A program made the translations under genes and the position numbers. Below, piece after piece: positions 22,020-32,956 of a DNA stretch of 64,000 nt. The first letter of the stretch is position 1. The number at the start of each line of letters is the position of its first letter. Source of the stretch: Dasypus novemcinctus. Its lineage: Eukaryota; Chordata; Mammalia; Cingulata; Dasypodidae. Under the pieces are notes generated by a model, which saw only the letters and a list, made by a program, of their open reading frames with translations, was not told where the DNA came from and did not search any database. The stretch covers positions 29,573,843 through 29,637,842 of the forward strand of contig NC_080702.1 in NCBI RefSeq assembly GCF_030445035.2, written 5' to 3'.

Positions 22020-22980
22020 GAGGTAGGTACCCATAGCTGAACTACAGTGATGAAGTACATTGGCCAGTCTTGGTCATGTGCCCCCCTCTAAAGTTGCCCC
22101 CATTCCAACCACATGGATGAGAATGTGATAAAGTTTCCTCAAAGGAAAATCAGAAGAAAGATGTTGAGAGAAGAAAGAGGAATGGATCCTGGACAGGCAA
22201 AACCAGAAAGTATTCATCACACCTCTTCCTAACGTGTAGTATTCATAAATTTAAAATGGTAAGTTACTGTAGTTTACTTAGGTGTGAAAGTTTCTATCAC
22301 ACCTCTAATTAAAGTGTAGTGTTCATAAATTTAAGATAGGAAGTTATTGTAGTTTATTGAGACAAACACATAGAAGTCTGTCTGCCAAACAGCACTCACA
22401 GCCTTGCACACATTTGTACACACGGAATTGGAATTTCCATAATTTTCTAGAGAAACATTTTGTCTTCTGTTATCTTGAGTTGGCCCTGGTTTTCCACTGC
22501 TGTTTTTTCTGCCTAGATAATGATAAATTGCTGTTGGTTTAGCTTGTTACTATCAATTTAATTTGTTGTGGGTTGTTCGGCAAATCCTGCAGTGTTTAAT
22601 AATGCTCATTCGCATCAGTGGTATTTGGGGCCTATAATTTTTCAATGAATAGACTTTACATCATGTATGCATTGAGTGAAGAGAGGAATCATCTGCGTTA
22701 TGGCTAAAGCAGATGTATGCACGATGCCCAACACTTTCTTTTAAGATGACATTCCATTATTGTAACACAGTTGTGTTTCCAATAGAAAGTGGGAAGAGAG
22801 GGAGTCTTGATTCTCCTAATTGGGCTGGGGACAAAGAAAACTTTGGAGCCAATGGCTTATGGAAATTTGCATCGACCATTTTAATACATCAGATGTTTTA
22901 TGAAGCAGAGCAGTGGCGTATATATTTATTTGAAAAACCCATCTTAAATTGTGATGGGTCTTGCAAGCTTGACCTTCAAG
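22020..22980. other. Non-coding stretch with a short local duplication
   Basis: 22200-22280 and 22285-22350 are similar (each has CATCACACCTCTTC/TATCACACCTCTAA, then AGTGTAGT(A/G)TTCATAAATTTAA, then AGTTA(C/T)TGTAGTTTA). This is an imperfect tandem duplication with a period of about 85 bp. The rest was not recognised. Confidence 0.5.
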
Positions 22981-23162
22981 GACAGAGGCCAGCAAATGCC
23001 TCCTGTAAAGGACCAGATAGTAAATGATTTTTGTTTTGCAGGTTATACAATTTCTGTCACAATGATTCAACTCTGACACAATAGTGCAAAAACAGCCATA
23101 AACATGTACCCAAGTGGGTATGGCTGGGTTCCCATAAAACTTTACTTACAAAAAACAGGTGG

Positions 23163-23575
23163 GGGAAGCGGATGTGGCTCAAGAGATAGAGCTTCCGCCT
23201 ACCATTTCGGAGGACCTGGGTTTGATCCCTGGGGCCTCCTGATGAAAAAGAAGAAGAGAAAGCGTGCCTGCATGGTAAGCCAGTGCCCACATGAGTGCCC
23301 CGTGGTGACCCAGTGCCCATGCAAGTGAGTCATGCAGCAAGATGATGATGCATCAAATGAGAGACAAGGGGAGAGTCAAGGTGAAGCGCAGCAGAAACCG
23401 GAAACAGAGGTGGCGCAATTGACAGGGAACCTCTCTCCACATCAGAGGTCCCCGGGATCAAATCCCAGTGAACCCTAGAGGAGAGAAAATGAGAAGAGAA
23501 GACAATACAGATGGCAAAAACAGCAGGATGGGAGGAGGGGGAGGGGGGAAATAAGTAAATAAATCTTAAAAAAAA
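23163..23575 (+). repeat. DAS-type SINE (first of a head-to-tail trio)
   Basis: It is the same variant as 10917-11347 (GATGTGGCTCAAGAGATAGA head, second B-box-like segment near 23455). The target motif CAGGTGG/TAGGTGG recurs at 23156-23162, 23577-23583 and 24061-24067. Confidence 0.82.
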
Positions 23576-23583
23576 ATAGGTGG

Positions 23584-23958
23584 GGGAAGCAGATGTGACT
23601 CAAGCAGTTGGGCTCCCATCTACCATATGAGAGGTCCAGGGTTCAATGCCCAGGGCCCCCTGGTGAAGGTAAGCTGCCCCACTCAGCAATGCTGGCCCAC
23701 ATGGAGAGCTGGCGCAGCAAAAGATGACACAACAAAAAAAGACACAGAGGAGAAACAATAAGAGACACAGCAGACCAGGGAGCTGAGGTGGCACAAGAGA
23801 ATGATCGCCTCTTTCCCACTCTGGAAGGCCCCAGGATTGGTTCCTGGGCCACCTAATGAGAAGACAAGCAGACACAGAAGAACACATGGTGAATGGACAC
23901 AGAGAGCAGACAATGGGGGGAGGGGGTGATAAATAAATAAATCTTAAAGGAAAAAAAA
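23584..23958 (+). repeat. DAS-type SINE (second of the trio)
   Basis: It is the same variant as 55376-55807 (TCAAGCAGTTGGGCTCCCAT head, internal second B-box-like segment near 23830-23850). Confidence 0.82.
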
Positions 23959-23968
23959 AACAAGTGAC

Positions 23969-24059
23969 AGGGACGCTAATGTGACTGAGTGGTTGAGCAC
24001 CGGCTTCCAACATATGAGGTCCCGGGTTCAATCACCGACCCTGGTACCTAAAAAAAAAA
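23969..24059 (+). repeat. Monomeric tRNA-like SINE (third of the trio)
   Basis: Short form: GTGACTGAGTGGTTGAGCAC and GGGTTCAATCACC, then a pure A tail. Confidence 0.75.
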
Positions 24060-24110
24060 ATAGGTGGCCATCCAAGTTCAGTTCTTGGGCCATTGTTTGC
24101 AGATTTCTGG

Positions 24111-24559
24111 TCTAGGAGTTTGGCTTTCCTTTGGTTGAACCATTGCAGATGTGGCAGGTATGAATTTCAGTTCCAATTTCGATACCCAAGAGATGTACCT
24201 TAATTTCTCTGCAACTGAATTTGAGTATATTTCAAACGCCCCATTCTGCAGAGTGGTGGAAACTTCTTGGCCGATCTGAGGTCCTCCTCCCCTTTTTCCT
24301 GATCCTGCATCCTAGTGATCTGGGACTTGAATGGAGGCCACACTCGTGGTCAGAAGGACTCATTGCTGCCCCACCATGGCCCACTGAGGGATCCCTCGTC
24401 ACTGTGATTCTTGATTATCAGTCAATGTCAGTACAGCATCATGAAAGACTTGGCTGGTCTTTGTCCTCAGTTTCTGGGGGAGCAACCTCAGAACCTCTGG
24501 AATTTCTTAGGATAGAGTTTCTTTAGTTCTTCATATGCTAAGAAGACAACGAAGAGTCC
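24111..24559. other. Single-copy-looking DNA, no gene recognised
   Basis: A 101-codon frame starts at 24221 but has no recognisable domain or splice framing. Not called. Confidence 0.35.
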
Positions 24560-25154
24560 TAGGGCGGGTGGTCGATCCCCCCAGAAAGACCAGCCATGTG
24601 ATTAAGGGTTGGGGCTTTGAGTCATTTGATATCGGCCCACCTGCCTGGCCTCTGAGTTCAACCATGTGGACAGTGATTCCACAAGTCATGCCTAACTAAT
24701 GAGACCCCTGTAACCCCAGCACCCTCCAAGTTCCCTGGAGTTTCTGAGATCGATAAGATACATCTCTGTGCTGGGGGGGTGACATATTCTGCCTCCACAT
24801 GGACAGGACACAGAAGCTTATGTGTGAGACCCTCCCAGACTTTGCCTTATGCATTTCTTCTCTTGGCTTCTTTTAATTTGTGTCCATTTACTATAATAAC
24901 ACTATAATCATACATATAGAGTTTCTGGTGAGTTCTGTGAGTTGTTCTAGCATAATATTAAGTCCAACGAGATGGAGCGGTGGGAACCCCAGAATTTGTA
25001 ACCTGCTGGTCAGAAACGTGGGTGGCCTGGACCCCTAAACTCAAGACAATCTCGTAGAGGATTTCCCTTAACCTAAGAGGTCTGTCCTAACTCTAGGTTA
25101 GAAATGAGTTGATGGAGTGACTGGGCACCTATTTGCAGGCGCTAATTGAACCAG
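24560..25154 (+). repeat. Probable ancient ERV-L/MaLR-type LTR remnant
   Basis: The order GGGGCTTTGAGTCATTTGAT, TCTTGGCTTCTTTTAATTTG, TTCTGTGAGTTGTTCTAGCA and CCTAACTCTAGGTTAGAAAT recalls old eutherian LTRs. It is non-coding and degenerate; the family was not determined. Confidence 0.45.
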
Positions 25155-25168
25155 AAGAGTTGGCATCA

Positions 25169-25550
25169 TGGAAACGGACTTTGGCCCAGTGGTTAGGGCG
25201 TCCGTCTACCACAGGGGAGGTCCGCGGTTCAAGCCCCGGGCCTCCTTGACCCGTGTGGAGCTGGCCCATGCACAGTGCTGATGCGCGCAAGGAGTGCCGT
25301 GCCACGCAAGGGTGTCCCCCGCGTAGGGGAGCCCCACGCGCAAGGAGTGCGCCCATAAGGAGAGCCGCCCAGCGCGAAGGAGGGAGCAGCCTGCCGAGGA
25401 ATGGCGCCGCCCACACTTCCCGTGCCGCTGACGACAACAGAAACGGACAAAAGAAAACAAGACGCAGCAAAAAGACACAGAAAACAGACAACCAGGGGAG
25501 GGGAGGGGAATTAAATAAATAAATAAATCTTTAAAAAAAAAAAAAAAAAA
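25169..25550 (+). repeat. DAS-III-type SINE with 14-bp target-site duplication
   Basis: It begins GGAAACGGACTTTGGCCCAG. It is flanked by AAGAGTTGGCATCA at 25155-25168 and 25551-25564. A short internal deletion after 25410 removes the GAGAGCTGA region. Confidence 0.92.
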
Positions 25551-25564
25551 AAGAGTTGGCATCA

Positions 25565-25945
25565 GAAGCTGTGCTGAGCAACATGAGGAATTTTTTTTAT
25601 AACCTCAGCCAGTCACGGCTAAATTCACTCTTGTTCCCACCCCTTCAGACGCATTAGCTCTCGGGGCCCACATCCCTGTCCCAATTCCATCTCCTTCCTC
25701 TTCTAAAGTGGTGGAATGACAACCGGAAACACGGTGAGACATATCCCAGCCTCCCTTGCAGTCGGGTGGGGTCATGTGACTGAGTTCTCACCAATGGGAT
25801 GGAGCAGGAAGTGACGTGTTCCCCTTTCCTGTTTGAGTCTGGTGACATCACGTGCACTTCCTGTCTACTCCCTTTTCCCCTTCCTGCTGCTGGGAATGAA
25901 TGAGGAGGATCTGGCCTTGACCTGGAGGGCAAAGCAATGCCACAG
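25565..25945. other. Single-copy-looking stretch
   Basis: No exon or familiar repeat recognised. Confidence 0.3.
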
Positions 25946-25949
25946 GGCA

Positions 25950-26142
25950 GTGGGTCTTAAATATGGCAGCACGTTAGAGTTTCTGCAGCTTAGAGTTTCC
26001 TTGGAAAACTCTCAAAACCCCATCTCCAGGCCCCACCTTAGACCAATTAAGCCAGAATATCTAAGAGCGGGGTCCAGCCATCAATAATTTTTTAGAGCTT
26101 CCCAGGCGATTCCAATGTTTGGCCAAGCTTGGAAACCAGGGC
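25950..26142 (+). repeat. MER5A-like hAT transposon
   Basis: It has CAGTGGGTCTTAAATATGGC, CTTAGACCAATTAAGCCAGA and CCCAGGCGATTCCAATGTTT, which is the order of MER5A. Confidence 0.7.
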
Positions 26143-26504
26143 CAAAGGGAAGGCAAACCAAGAAGAAGGGATGAGCCTGGGAAGCTGAGCGACCTTCAGA
26201 AGCAGAACTGTTTTGCCAGTTCACTCTGGGTAAAGAATTCTAGCGTCTGCAGAAAACAGAACATTTGCATTTATAATATTAACTTACAAAACCACAGCAG
26301 TTTACATAAACTCAAAAACTATATGCTTATTAGTCCAAAATTGAGATGGGGAAATAGCTAGTGGAACAGAGTTTTATTTTAGGAGACAAGAAGGACTCTT
26401 AATCATCTTCCCTCAACGCCCCATTCCTCCTTCAGTTATTGGAGTCCCTGCTTCTGTGTCCTACCTATTTTCACTGCATTTTCCAACATTCAGCCAATTC
26501 TCAT

Positions 26505-26695
26505 TCCTTCTATTAACACTAAGTATTTAGTGTATGCCAGGCATTGTATTGAGAATTTCCCACCTAATAATGGATTTAATCCTCACACAATGCAGTGAGG
26601 TGGGTATTATTATCTCCACATTTTACAGATGAGGAAACTGAGGTGCAGAGGTGCAACTCCCTGAAGTTGTAACAGATCATAGCCTGTGCATTTAA
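26505..26695 (-). repeat. MIR SINE
   Basis: TTAGTGTATGCCAGGCATTG and CATTTTACAGATGAGGAAAC mark a minus-strand MIR. Confidence 0.85.
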
Positions 26696-26919
26696 CAAAG
26701 TTATACTGGCTTCTATTCCTTGTGAATTTCATTAATAGTTGGTACATTTTACAAGACTTCAGAAATGTTACAAGGACACATTAAGCCCAGAAAGCAAAGA
26801 ATTTAAGGCTTGAAAGTACTTTTTGGAGCTTGTTAATCTTACCCCTTTGTTTGAAAGGAGGGGAAACTGAGACTGAATTCAATCATTTATCATTCATTCA
26901 ATGAATACTGAGTGTATAT

Positions 26920-27135
26920 CAACAAGAGTTAACCCTTATTGAGTACTAACTATGTGTCAGGCATTTTTCTAAACACATTAGAGTGATTAATGCATTTAAC
27001 CCTCAAACACCTAATGAGGTAGCTACCATTGTTGACCCCATTCTATGGATGGGGAATCCAAGGCACAGAAAAGTGAAATTCACACTGCTAATAGACAGTG
27101 GACAGACTCCAAACTCAGGAATCTGATACAGGCAC
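26920..27135 (-). repeat. MIR SINE
   Basis: CTAACTATGTGTCAGGCATT followed by ATGGGGAATCCAAGGCACAG, in the minus orientation. Confidence 0.8.
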
Positions 27136-27329
27136 AGTGTTAGATGAACTTCTAATTTAAAAACATCATCAAACACCAAACCCACAAGAAGTCAAGCTGC
27201 TGTGACTGAAATGCAGCAGAAATAATTAACAGATTTAAACTCCTCTATCTGAAATTGGTCTGATAGAGATAAAAAGCAACCATGGGTGAAATAACTATAG
27301 AAATTAAGGGTGCAGTCACAAAGATAATC

Positions 27330-27905
27330 CATCAATGAGAAATTTTGCAGAAGCAAAGAGATTTTAATGGATTTTTAATAATTGGGAAAAAATAATTGCT
27401 AAAATAAAAACTCAGCTGACGAACAGCAGACTGAATAAACACATTCCAAAAAGAAATGAGTGAATTGGGAAATATAGCTGAAGAAATAGTCTTGAATACA
27501 GCACAGAGAAGCAAGAGATGGGAAATAGGAGACTATAAAGGAAATGGTGATTATGATGAATAAATTCAAGGTACACTTAATCAAAGACCCAGAAGGAGTG
27601 ATTAGAGAAAAGAGAGGAGAGGCAAAAGATAAGAAGGGCAAAATTTTGAAAACCTTTCCAGGGACACAAACATAAGTCCACAAATTCAGGAAGCTTAGTA
27701 CACACCAAAGAGGATAAATAATAACAAATATATGCCTAGGTGCAACCTGGGGAAGCACCAAAGACAGAGGGAGGATCTTAAAAGCGGTCAGAGAGAAAGT
27801 ATGCATCAAGTTCAAAGGAATGGCCATTGCAATTACAGCAGACTTTGTTGACGTTGACAATGGAAGACAAAAGCCATTGGAATGCTATTTTGACAAACTT
27901 GGGGC
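27330..27905 (+). repeat. HAL1/L1 ORF1-like fragment, degenerate
   Basis: A plus-strand A-rich segment with AGAAATGAGTGAATTGGGAA, AAAGACCCAGAAGGAGTGAT and TGGAAGACAAAAGCCATTGG resembles an old L1 or HAL1 ORF1 region. Frames are broken. Confidence 0.55.
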
Positions 27906-28561
27906 AAACGTCATTCTTCCCAAAAAAAAACCCTGGCAGCTTTGGTGCCCTGATGACTGAGAAAAGTCACCAGTGAGGATCACTGAGCCATGGCATCCTA
28001 AATGGCAGGACACCCATGGAAAGCACTGGCAGTATAGAAGGTAGCAACACGAGACTTAAACAGCATCAAATCTATTGTAAGCAAACTTTTCCCTGGACAC
28101 AAATGGCGTACTTCCTGAGGATTCTGCAATATAATTTGGGAAACTTGTAAAGACACGGTGTTGAGGTTCTACAGTGCAAAATAATGAGTTATTGAAATGT
28201 AGGCATCAAGATTGCGTGACCTCAATTATATTTCAGTCACAGGCTAGTTGGACTTGGACTTATTGGCTTCTAGGATCTACTTACTGACCAATACACTCGA
28301 AATTCTTTTTTAAGACTTTAAATCAAGATAACAACCAAATCCATTCCCATGAGATACATTCTAATGCCCAGATAGTAAGCAAGTATATTAGTCACGGTCT
28401 AAGCTAAGATACTGTAAAAAGAGACCCAAATAAACAACGGCTCAAACAAGAAAGTTTAATTCTCTCTCGTTTGAGATTCTAGAAGGAGGCAAGTTGTCCA
28501 ACACAGGTACGTGGCTATCCCTTTGCTCCATCATCGCTAGGGTGTGTCCTCAATCACATGC
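27906..28561. other. Non-coding, with an old repeat at its right end
   Basis: 28380-28561 and 29050-29200 look like two halves of one old mammalian repeat split by the element at 28565-29040. The rest was not recognised. Confidence 0.35.
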
Positions 28562-28564
28562 TAC

Positions 28565-29040
28565 ATTAGTCAGCCAAAGGGATACTGATGCAAAATACCA
28601 GAAAATGGTTTGTTTATATAAAGGGTATTTATTTGGGGTAGGAGCTTACAGATACCAGGCCATAAAGCATAAGTTACTTCCCTCCCCAAAGTCTACTTGG
28701 AGCAAGATGGCTGCCGACCTCTGCCAGGGTCCAGGCTTCCTGGGTTCCTACATTCCTGGGGCTTGCTTTACTCTGGCTTCAAGTTTCCTTCCTTCCTGGG
28801 GCTGCCTTCTCTTTCCTCTGCATGCTGATTTCCCAGGGCTCCAGTTTAATTCTTCAGCATCAAACTCCAAAATCAAAACTCCAACATTAAAAGCCCTCCA
28901 CTCTGTTCTTCGCCATGCCTTTTATCTCAATGCCCTAATCATGACTCAATCATGCCCAGGTACAGATCAGATGACAAGCATAATCCAATATTTCTTTTTG
29001 GAACTCATCAATTATATCCAACTGCTACACATGCCTAGCC
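28565..29040 (-). repeat. Interspersed repeat, GCATCAGC 3'-end family
   Basis: The complement ends with AAATAAATACCC and TTGCATCAGTATCCCTTTGG. Its 5' end (minus strand, about 29033) reads TAGCAGTTGGATATAATTGA, which agrees with the 5' ends at 16445 and 52972. This is one of the most complete copies for defining both ends. Confidence 0.65.
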
Positions 29041-29394
29041 TGGATCACCATGTGCCTTTGTCCAGTCCTCAAGAAGAAGTAAAGAGAGAGAGTGGAGAAC
29101 AAGCAACTTCCTCTTACAGAAGCAACCGAAGTTGTATTGTTTCCACTCACATCTGTTCTACCTTGGCCACATGGTCTTCTGTAGGGGCAAGAAAAGCTGG
29201 GAAATGTAGTCTCCACCTGGGTCGCCATGTGCCTGTCAAACCTCAAGGGAGTTCTATTACCAAAAGTGTGAAGGGAGAGGGATCCCCAGAACAGATGACC
29301 AGTCCCTCCACGGTATACAGGGGAGTGACAGAGAGCATGCTGTGGTGGACTCACAATCGTTTTTAATAAGAGCAATGATAATAAGAGCTAATAT

Positions 29395-29700
29395 TTACGA
29401 ACTACAGGGCAAACTATTATCCATGTGGTGCAGCAGTGCTCCAAAATGTGTTCACCGAGCACGACGAGTGTGCCACAATGATGGGGGAGGTTGTTGGTGT
29501 GGGAGGAGTGGGGTGGGGGGTGGGGGGTATATGGGAACCTCTTATATTTTTTAATGTAACATTTTTTGTGTGATATATAAATCTTCAAAGAAATACCATT
29601 TACAAAAATGATGGGGGGTGGGGTGGGGAGTGGGGTATATGGGAACCTCATGTTTTTTTATGGTTTTTAATGTAACGTTCTTTGTGATCTATTAACTTTA
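29395..29700 (+). repeat. Two L1-3'UTR-like 3' ends in tandem
   Basis: 29396-29575 and 29600-29700 both end with a G-rich tract, then GGTATATGGGAACCTC and an AATGTAAC(A/G)TT tail. The first copy keeps the common open phase of the other copies. Confidence 0.65.
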
Positions 29701-29845
29701 ATCCTTATAATTCGCCAGTCACTTACTTATATTAACTCATTGAACCCTCACGAAGCCATGAAGTAATTGCCGTTATTAGTCCCATTTTATAAATGAAGAA
29801 ATAAAGACCGAGAAAGATGAAATAATGTGACACACAGATGCCCAG
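29701..29845 (-). repeat. MIR SINE
   Basis: TTAACTCATTGAACCCTCAC and CCCATTTTATAAATGAAGAA mark a minus-strand MIR. Confidence 0.75.
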
Positions 29846-30063
29846 AACAAATATTTGTTCCCTGGAAACATGGCAGGGAAAAATCCGAGAATGGTGTGTG
29901 TTAGATTGTTTTTTTTTTTAATGCCACCAAGCCACTTTGGGAATTAAAATCATTAAAGACTAATCGCAGCGCTTAGGAACTTAGCTAATGTGGCTGATCA
30001 GACTTCCACACATGGGAAAGTATTCTCAACACACCACTGCTGCTAAATCCCAGCTGTGACCGA

Positions 30064-30563
30064 NNNNNNNNNNNNNNNNNNNNNNNNNNNNNNNNNNNNN
30101 NNNNNNNNNNNNNNNNNNNNNNNNNNNNNNNNNNNNNNNNNNNNNNNNNNNNNNNNNNNNNNNNNNNNNNNNNNNNNNNNNNNNNNNNNNNNNNNNNNNN
30201 NNNNNNNNNNNNNNNNNNNNNNNNNNNNNNNNNNNNNNNNNNNNNNNNNNNNNNNNNNNNNNNNNNNNNNNNNNNNNNNNNNNNNNNNNNNNNNNNNNNN
30301 NNNNNNNNNNNNNNNNNNNNNNNNNNNNNNNNNNNNNNNNNNNNNNNNNNNNNNNNNNNNNNNNNNNNNNNNNNNNNNNNNNNNNNNNNNNNNNNNNNNN
30401 NNNNNNNNNNNNNNNNNNNNNNNNNNNNNNNNNNNNNNNNNNNNNNNNNNNNNNNNNNNNNNNNNNNNNNNNNNNNNNNNNNNNNNNNNNNNNNNNNNNN
30501 NNNNNNNNNNNNNNNNNNNNNNNNNNNNNNNNNNNNNNNNNNNNNNNNNNNNNNNNNNNNNNN
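30064..30563. other. Assembly gap (500 N)
   Basis: An exact run of 500 N. Any open frame crossing it is meaningless. The right edge falls at the start of a short tRNA-like SINE. Confidence 0.99.
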
Positions 30564-30638
30564 AGGTACCGGGGATTGAACCCGGGACCCTTGTATGGGA
30601 AGCAGGCGCTCAACCACGGAGCTACAGCCGCTCCCCAC
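30564..30638 (-). repeat. Monomeric tRNA-like SINE at gap edge
   Basis: The complement carries B box GGGTTCAATCCC and A-box-like TAGCTCCGTGGTTGAGCG. Its tail lies in the gap. Confidence 0.75.
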
Positions 30639-31405
30639 AACTGAGTTTTGACAACCTGCCAAGTCCATCAGTGGAGACAGAACAGTCCCTTCAACAAGTG
30701 GTGCTGGGAGAACTGGATATCCATATGCAAAAGAATGAAAGAAGATGCCAGGAAGCGCACTTGGCCCAGTGGTTAGGCCGTCCGTCTACCACATGGGAGG
30801 TCCAGGGTTCAAACCCCGCGCCCCCTTGACCCATGTGGGGCTGGCCCATTGTGCAGTGCTGATGCGCGCAAGGAGTGCCCTGCCACGCAGGGGTGTCCCC
30901 CACGTAGAGGGAGCCCCATGCACAAGGAGTGCGCCCCGTAAGGAGAGCTGCCCAGCGCTAAAGAAAGTGCAGCCTGCCCAGGAATGGCGCCGCACACACG
31001 GAGAGCTGACACAACAAGATGACACAACAAAAAGAGACACAGATTCCCGGTGCAGCTGATAAGGATAGAAGCGGTCACAGAAGAACACACGACGAATGGA
31101 CACAGAGAGCAGACAACTGGGGGTGGGGAGAGAAATAAATAATAAATAAATAAATACATCTTTAAAAAAAAAAAAAAGACCCCTACCTCATATCATTTAC
31201 ACAAATCAACTCAAAATGGATCAAAGACCAAATGCAAGAACCAGGACTATAAAACTCCTACGAGAAAATGTAGGGAAGCATCTTTGGGACCTCGTGTTTG
31301 TCTTAGACTTTACACCCAAAGCACAAGCAATCAAAGAAAAAAGTAGACAAATGGGACCTCCTCAAAAGCTTTTGTGCATCACAGGAGTTCGTCAAGAAAG
31401 TGATA
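30639..31405 (+). repeat. L1 ORF2 fragment interrupted by a SINE
   Basis: The left part (30640-30749: GTGCTGGGAGAACTGGATAT) and right part (31175-31405: CAAATCAACTCAAAATGGAT, TATAAAACTCCTACGAGAAA) are consecutive in L1 ORF2. The SINE at 30750-31173 lies between them. A further SINE ends it at 31406. Confidence 0.8.
30750..31173 (+). repeat. DAS-III-type SINE
   Basis: Head GGAAGCGCACTTGGCCCAGT, B box GGTTCAAACCCC, full body, tail AATAATAAATAAATAAATAC. Confidence 0.9.
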
Positions 31406-31406
31406 A

Positions 31407-31755
31407 GAGGGAAGTGGACGTGGCTCAACTGATAGAGCGTCTGCCTACCACATGGGAGGTCCAGGGTTCAAACCCACGGCCTCCTGACCCGTGTGGAGCT
31501 GGCCCACGTGCAGTGCTGATGCGCAAGGAGTGTCCTGCCACGCAGGGGTGTCCCCGTGTAGGGGAGCCCCACGCGCAAGGAGCGCACCCGTAAGGAGAGC
31601 CGCCCAGCGTGGAAGAAAGTGCAGCCTGCCCAGGAATGGCGCCGCACACACGGAGAGCTGATGCAGCAAGATGACGCAACAAAAAGAGACACAGATTCCC
31701 GGTGCCGCCGACAAGACAATAGATACAAGTTTAAAAAGAGAGAGAGAGAGGGAGG
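31407..31755 (+). repeat. DAS-type SINE with altered tail and (GA)n
   Basis: Head GAAGTGGACGTGGCTCAACT, full body to about 31712. Instead of the usual tail it runs into GACAATAGATACAAG and an (AG)n stretch (31735-31752). Confidence 0.85.
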
Positions 31756-32640
31756 GCCGGGCGGTTGAGCAAGCAGGAGCGGCAGGATGGCAGGGCTGCG
31801 TCTGGGAGGGGGTGAGGGGTGCCGTCGGGGGCAGAGGGACCCTGGGGGCTGGCCAGTGGGGGACGTCAGCCTCCTCGCCTGGTGCCGCTTCCGTCCCTTG
31901 GAAGGCGGGCGGCAGGGTCAGAGGCCAATAAGGTGGGGGACCCCCCCCCCAAAACCGGCTCTCCCTGGAGACCCGCCCTCCTGCCAGCACTGCTGGCGGT
32001 CTCCCGGACACCCCCAGGGCCCCCACTACACCTGCTCTGGCCCGACGGTGCCATCCTACGGCCCCAGCCCGGTCTCCTCGACCTGCCCCCTTCCGTGGCC
32101 CCCCGGACGCCCCGAGGATCCCCAACGCCTCCTCCTCCTGCTCCGGGAGGACTCTGGGCCTGTGGCCACGGGAGGTGACCCCAGGCTTTCCCTCCGCCAA
32201 GGGCCACGTCACGCCCCGGGCCGGCGCCCCGTCTGATTCTGAGCCCCGGGTTCTGCCCCCCCAGCCCCTGGGGAAGCTGCCACTGGCCCCGGCCCCCGGC
32301 CCCCAACTCCAGTCCTCAGGGCCTTGGCGCCCCAGCTCAGGCCACGTCCGAGGGGCACGCTGGTCTGAGCTTCTCGATCGTTCCCTCCCCTGCCGGCGAG
32401 GGGCGGCCACGGTTGGAGACGGGCGCCCACGGACGGGGCCGGCCCACACGGATCCTGCTGGGAACTGCGGGGCGCAGCGCGACGCTCGCAGGGAGCGGGG
32501 GCCTCCTGCGGCGCCGCCTGCAGATGCCCTGGGGACCGGGAAGCCGTGCCCATCCCTTGTACGGATGGGGAAACCGAGGCCGGACGGCCCGGCGGCTGCG
32601 ACTCTTTTACCGTCGCCCATTTCTCTCTCTCTCTTTTCCA
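31756..32640. other. GC-rich intronic or CpG-rich stretch
   Basis: A CpG-rich region downstream of the first RFX1 coding exon. Long frames on both strands reflect base composition. No recognisable RFX1 exon 3 is present here. Confidence 0.5.
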
Positions 32641-32651
32641 CTCTAATCCAG

Positions 32652-32771
32652 CCTCTGTTCCTCCAGCCTGTGCGCCCTGGGGTGGTGATGGCCGCTCCCC
32701 CTCTCTATCGGGAGGGGGCTGAGACCCCCTACCGATCCTTTCTTGACCTGACACCGCACCTGGGGGTGGAG
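32652..32771 (+). other. Candidate plus-strand exon (symmetrical, 120 nt), speculative
   Basis: A strong pyrimidine tract and AG (32613-32651) precede it and GTGAGC (from 32772) follows. The 120 nt are open in a frame starting exactly at the first base (PLFLQPVRPG..LTPHLGVE, 40 codons). I do not recognise the peptide. It lies antisense within RFX1 and may be a chance arrangement in GC-rich DNA. Confidence 0.2.
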
Positions 32772-32956
32772 GTGAGCCTGGCTTTGCGAGGAGCCCCTGG
32801 TGAGGGGCGTGTGGGGGGGCGAGGCGGGGGGACACGTGCGCGCCCTGCCTGCCTGCCTGCTGACCCCAGGGGCCCCGGCCAGCCCCTCGCCGTTTGAAAA
32901 GCTCTTGCTCCGGGGACCCATGTCGAGAGTGGCGGCCCGGACGCACGCCCACTTAC

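Larger units (their letters stand above)
22985..24110 (+). repeat. Old hAT-like interspersed repeat split by three SINEs
   Basis: The left part (22985-23162) reads AAAGGACCAGATAGTAAATG and CCATAAAACTTTACTTACAA. The right part (24060-24110) reads CAGTTCTTGGGCCATTGTTT. Another copy lies at 36150-36480. The three intervening SINEs are listed separately. Confidence 0.6.

Noticed and set aside
29985-30829. Long open frames across 30 kb on both strands
   Set aside because: They consist mainly of unknown bases from the assembly gap.
31756-32640. RFX1 exon 3 on the minus strand
   Set aside because: No peptide like the next part of RFX1 (after VTVSE) was found here or further left, so the next exon is outside the window or in the gap.
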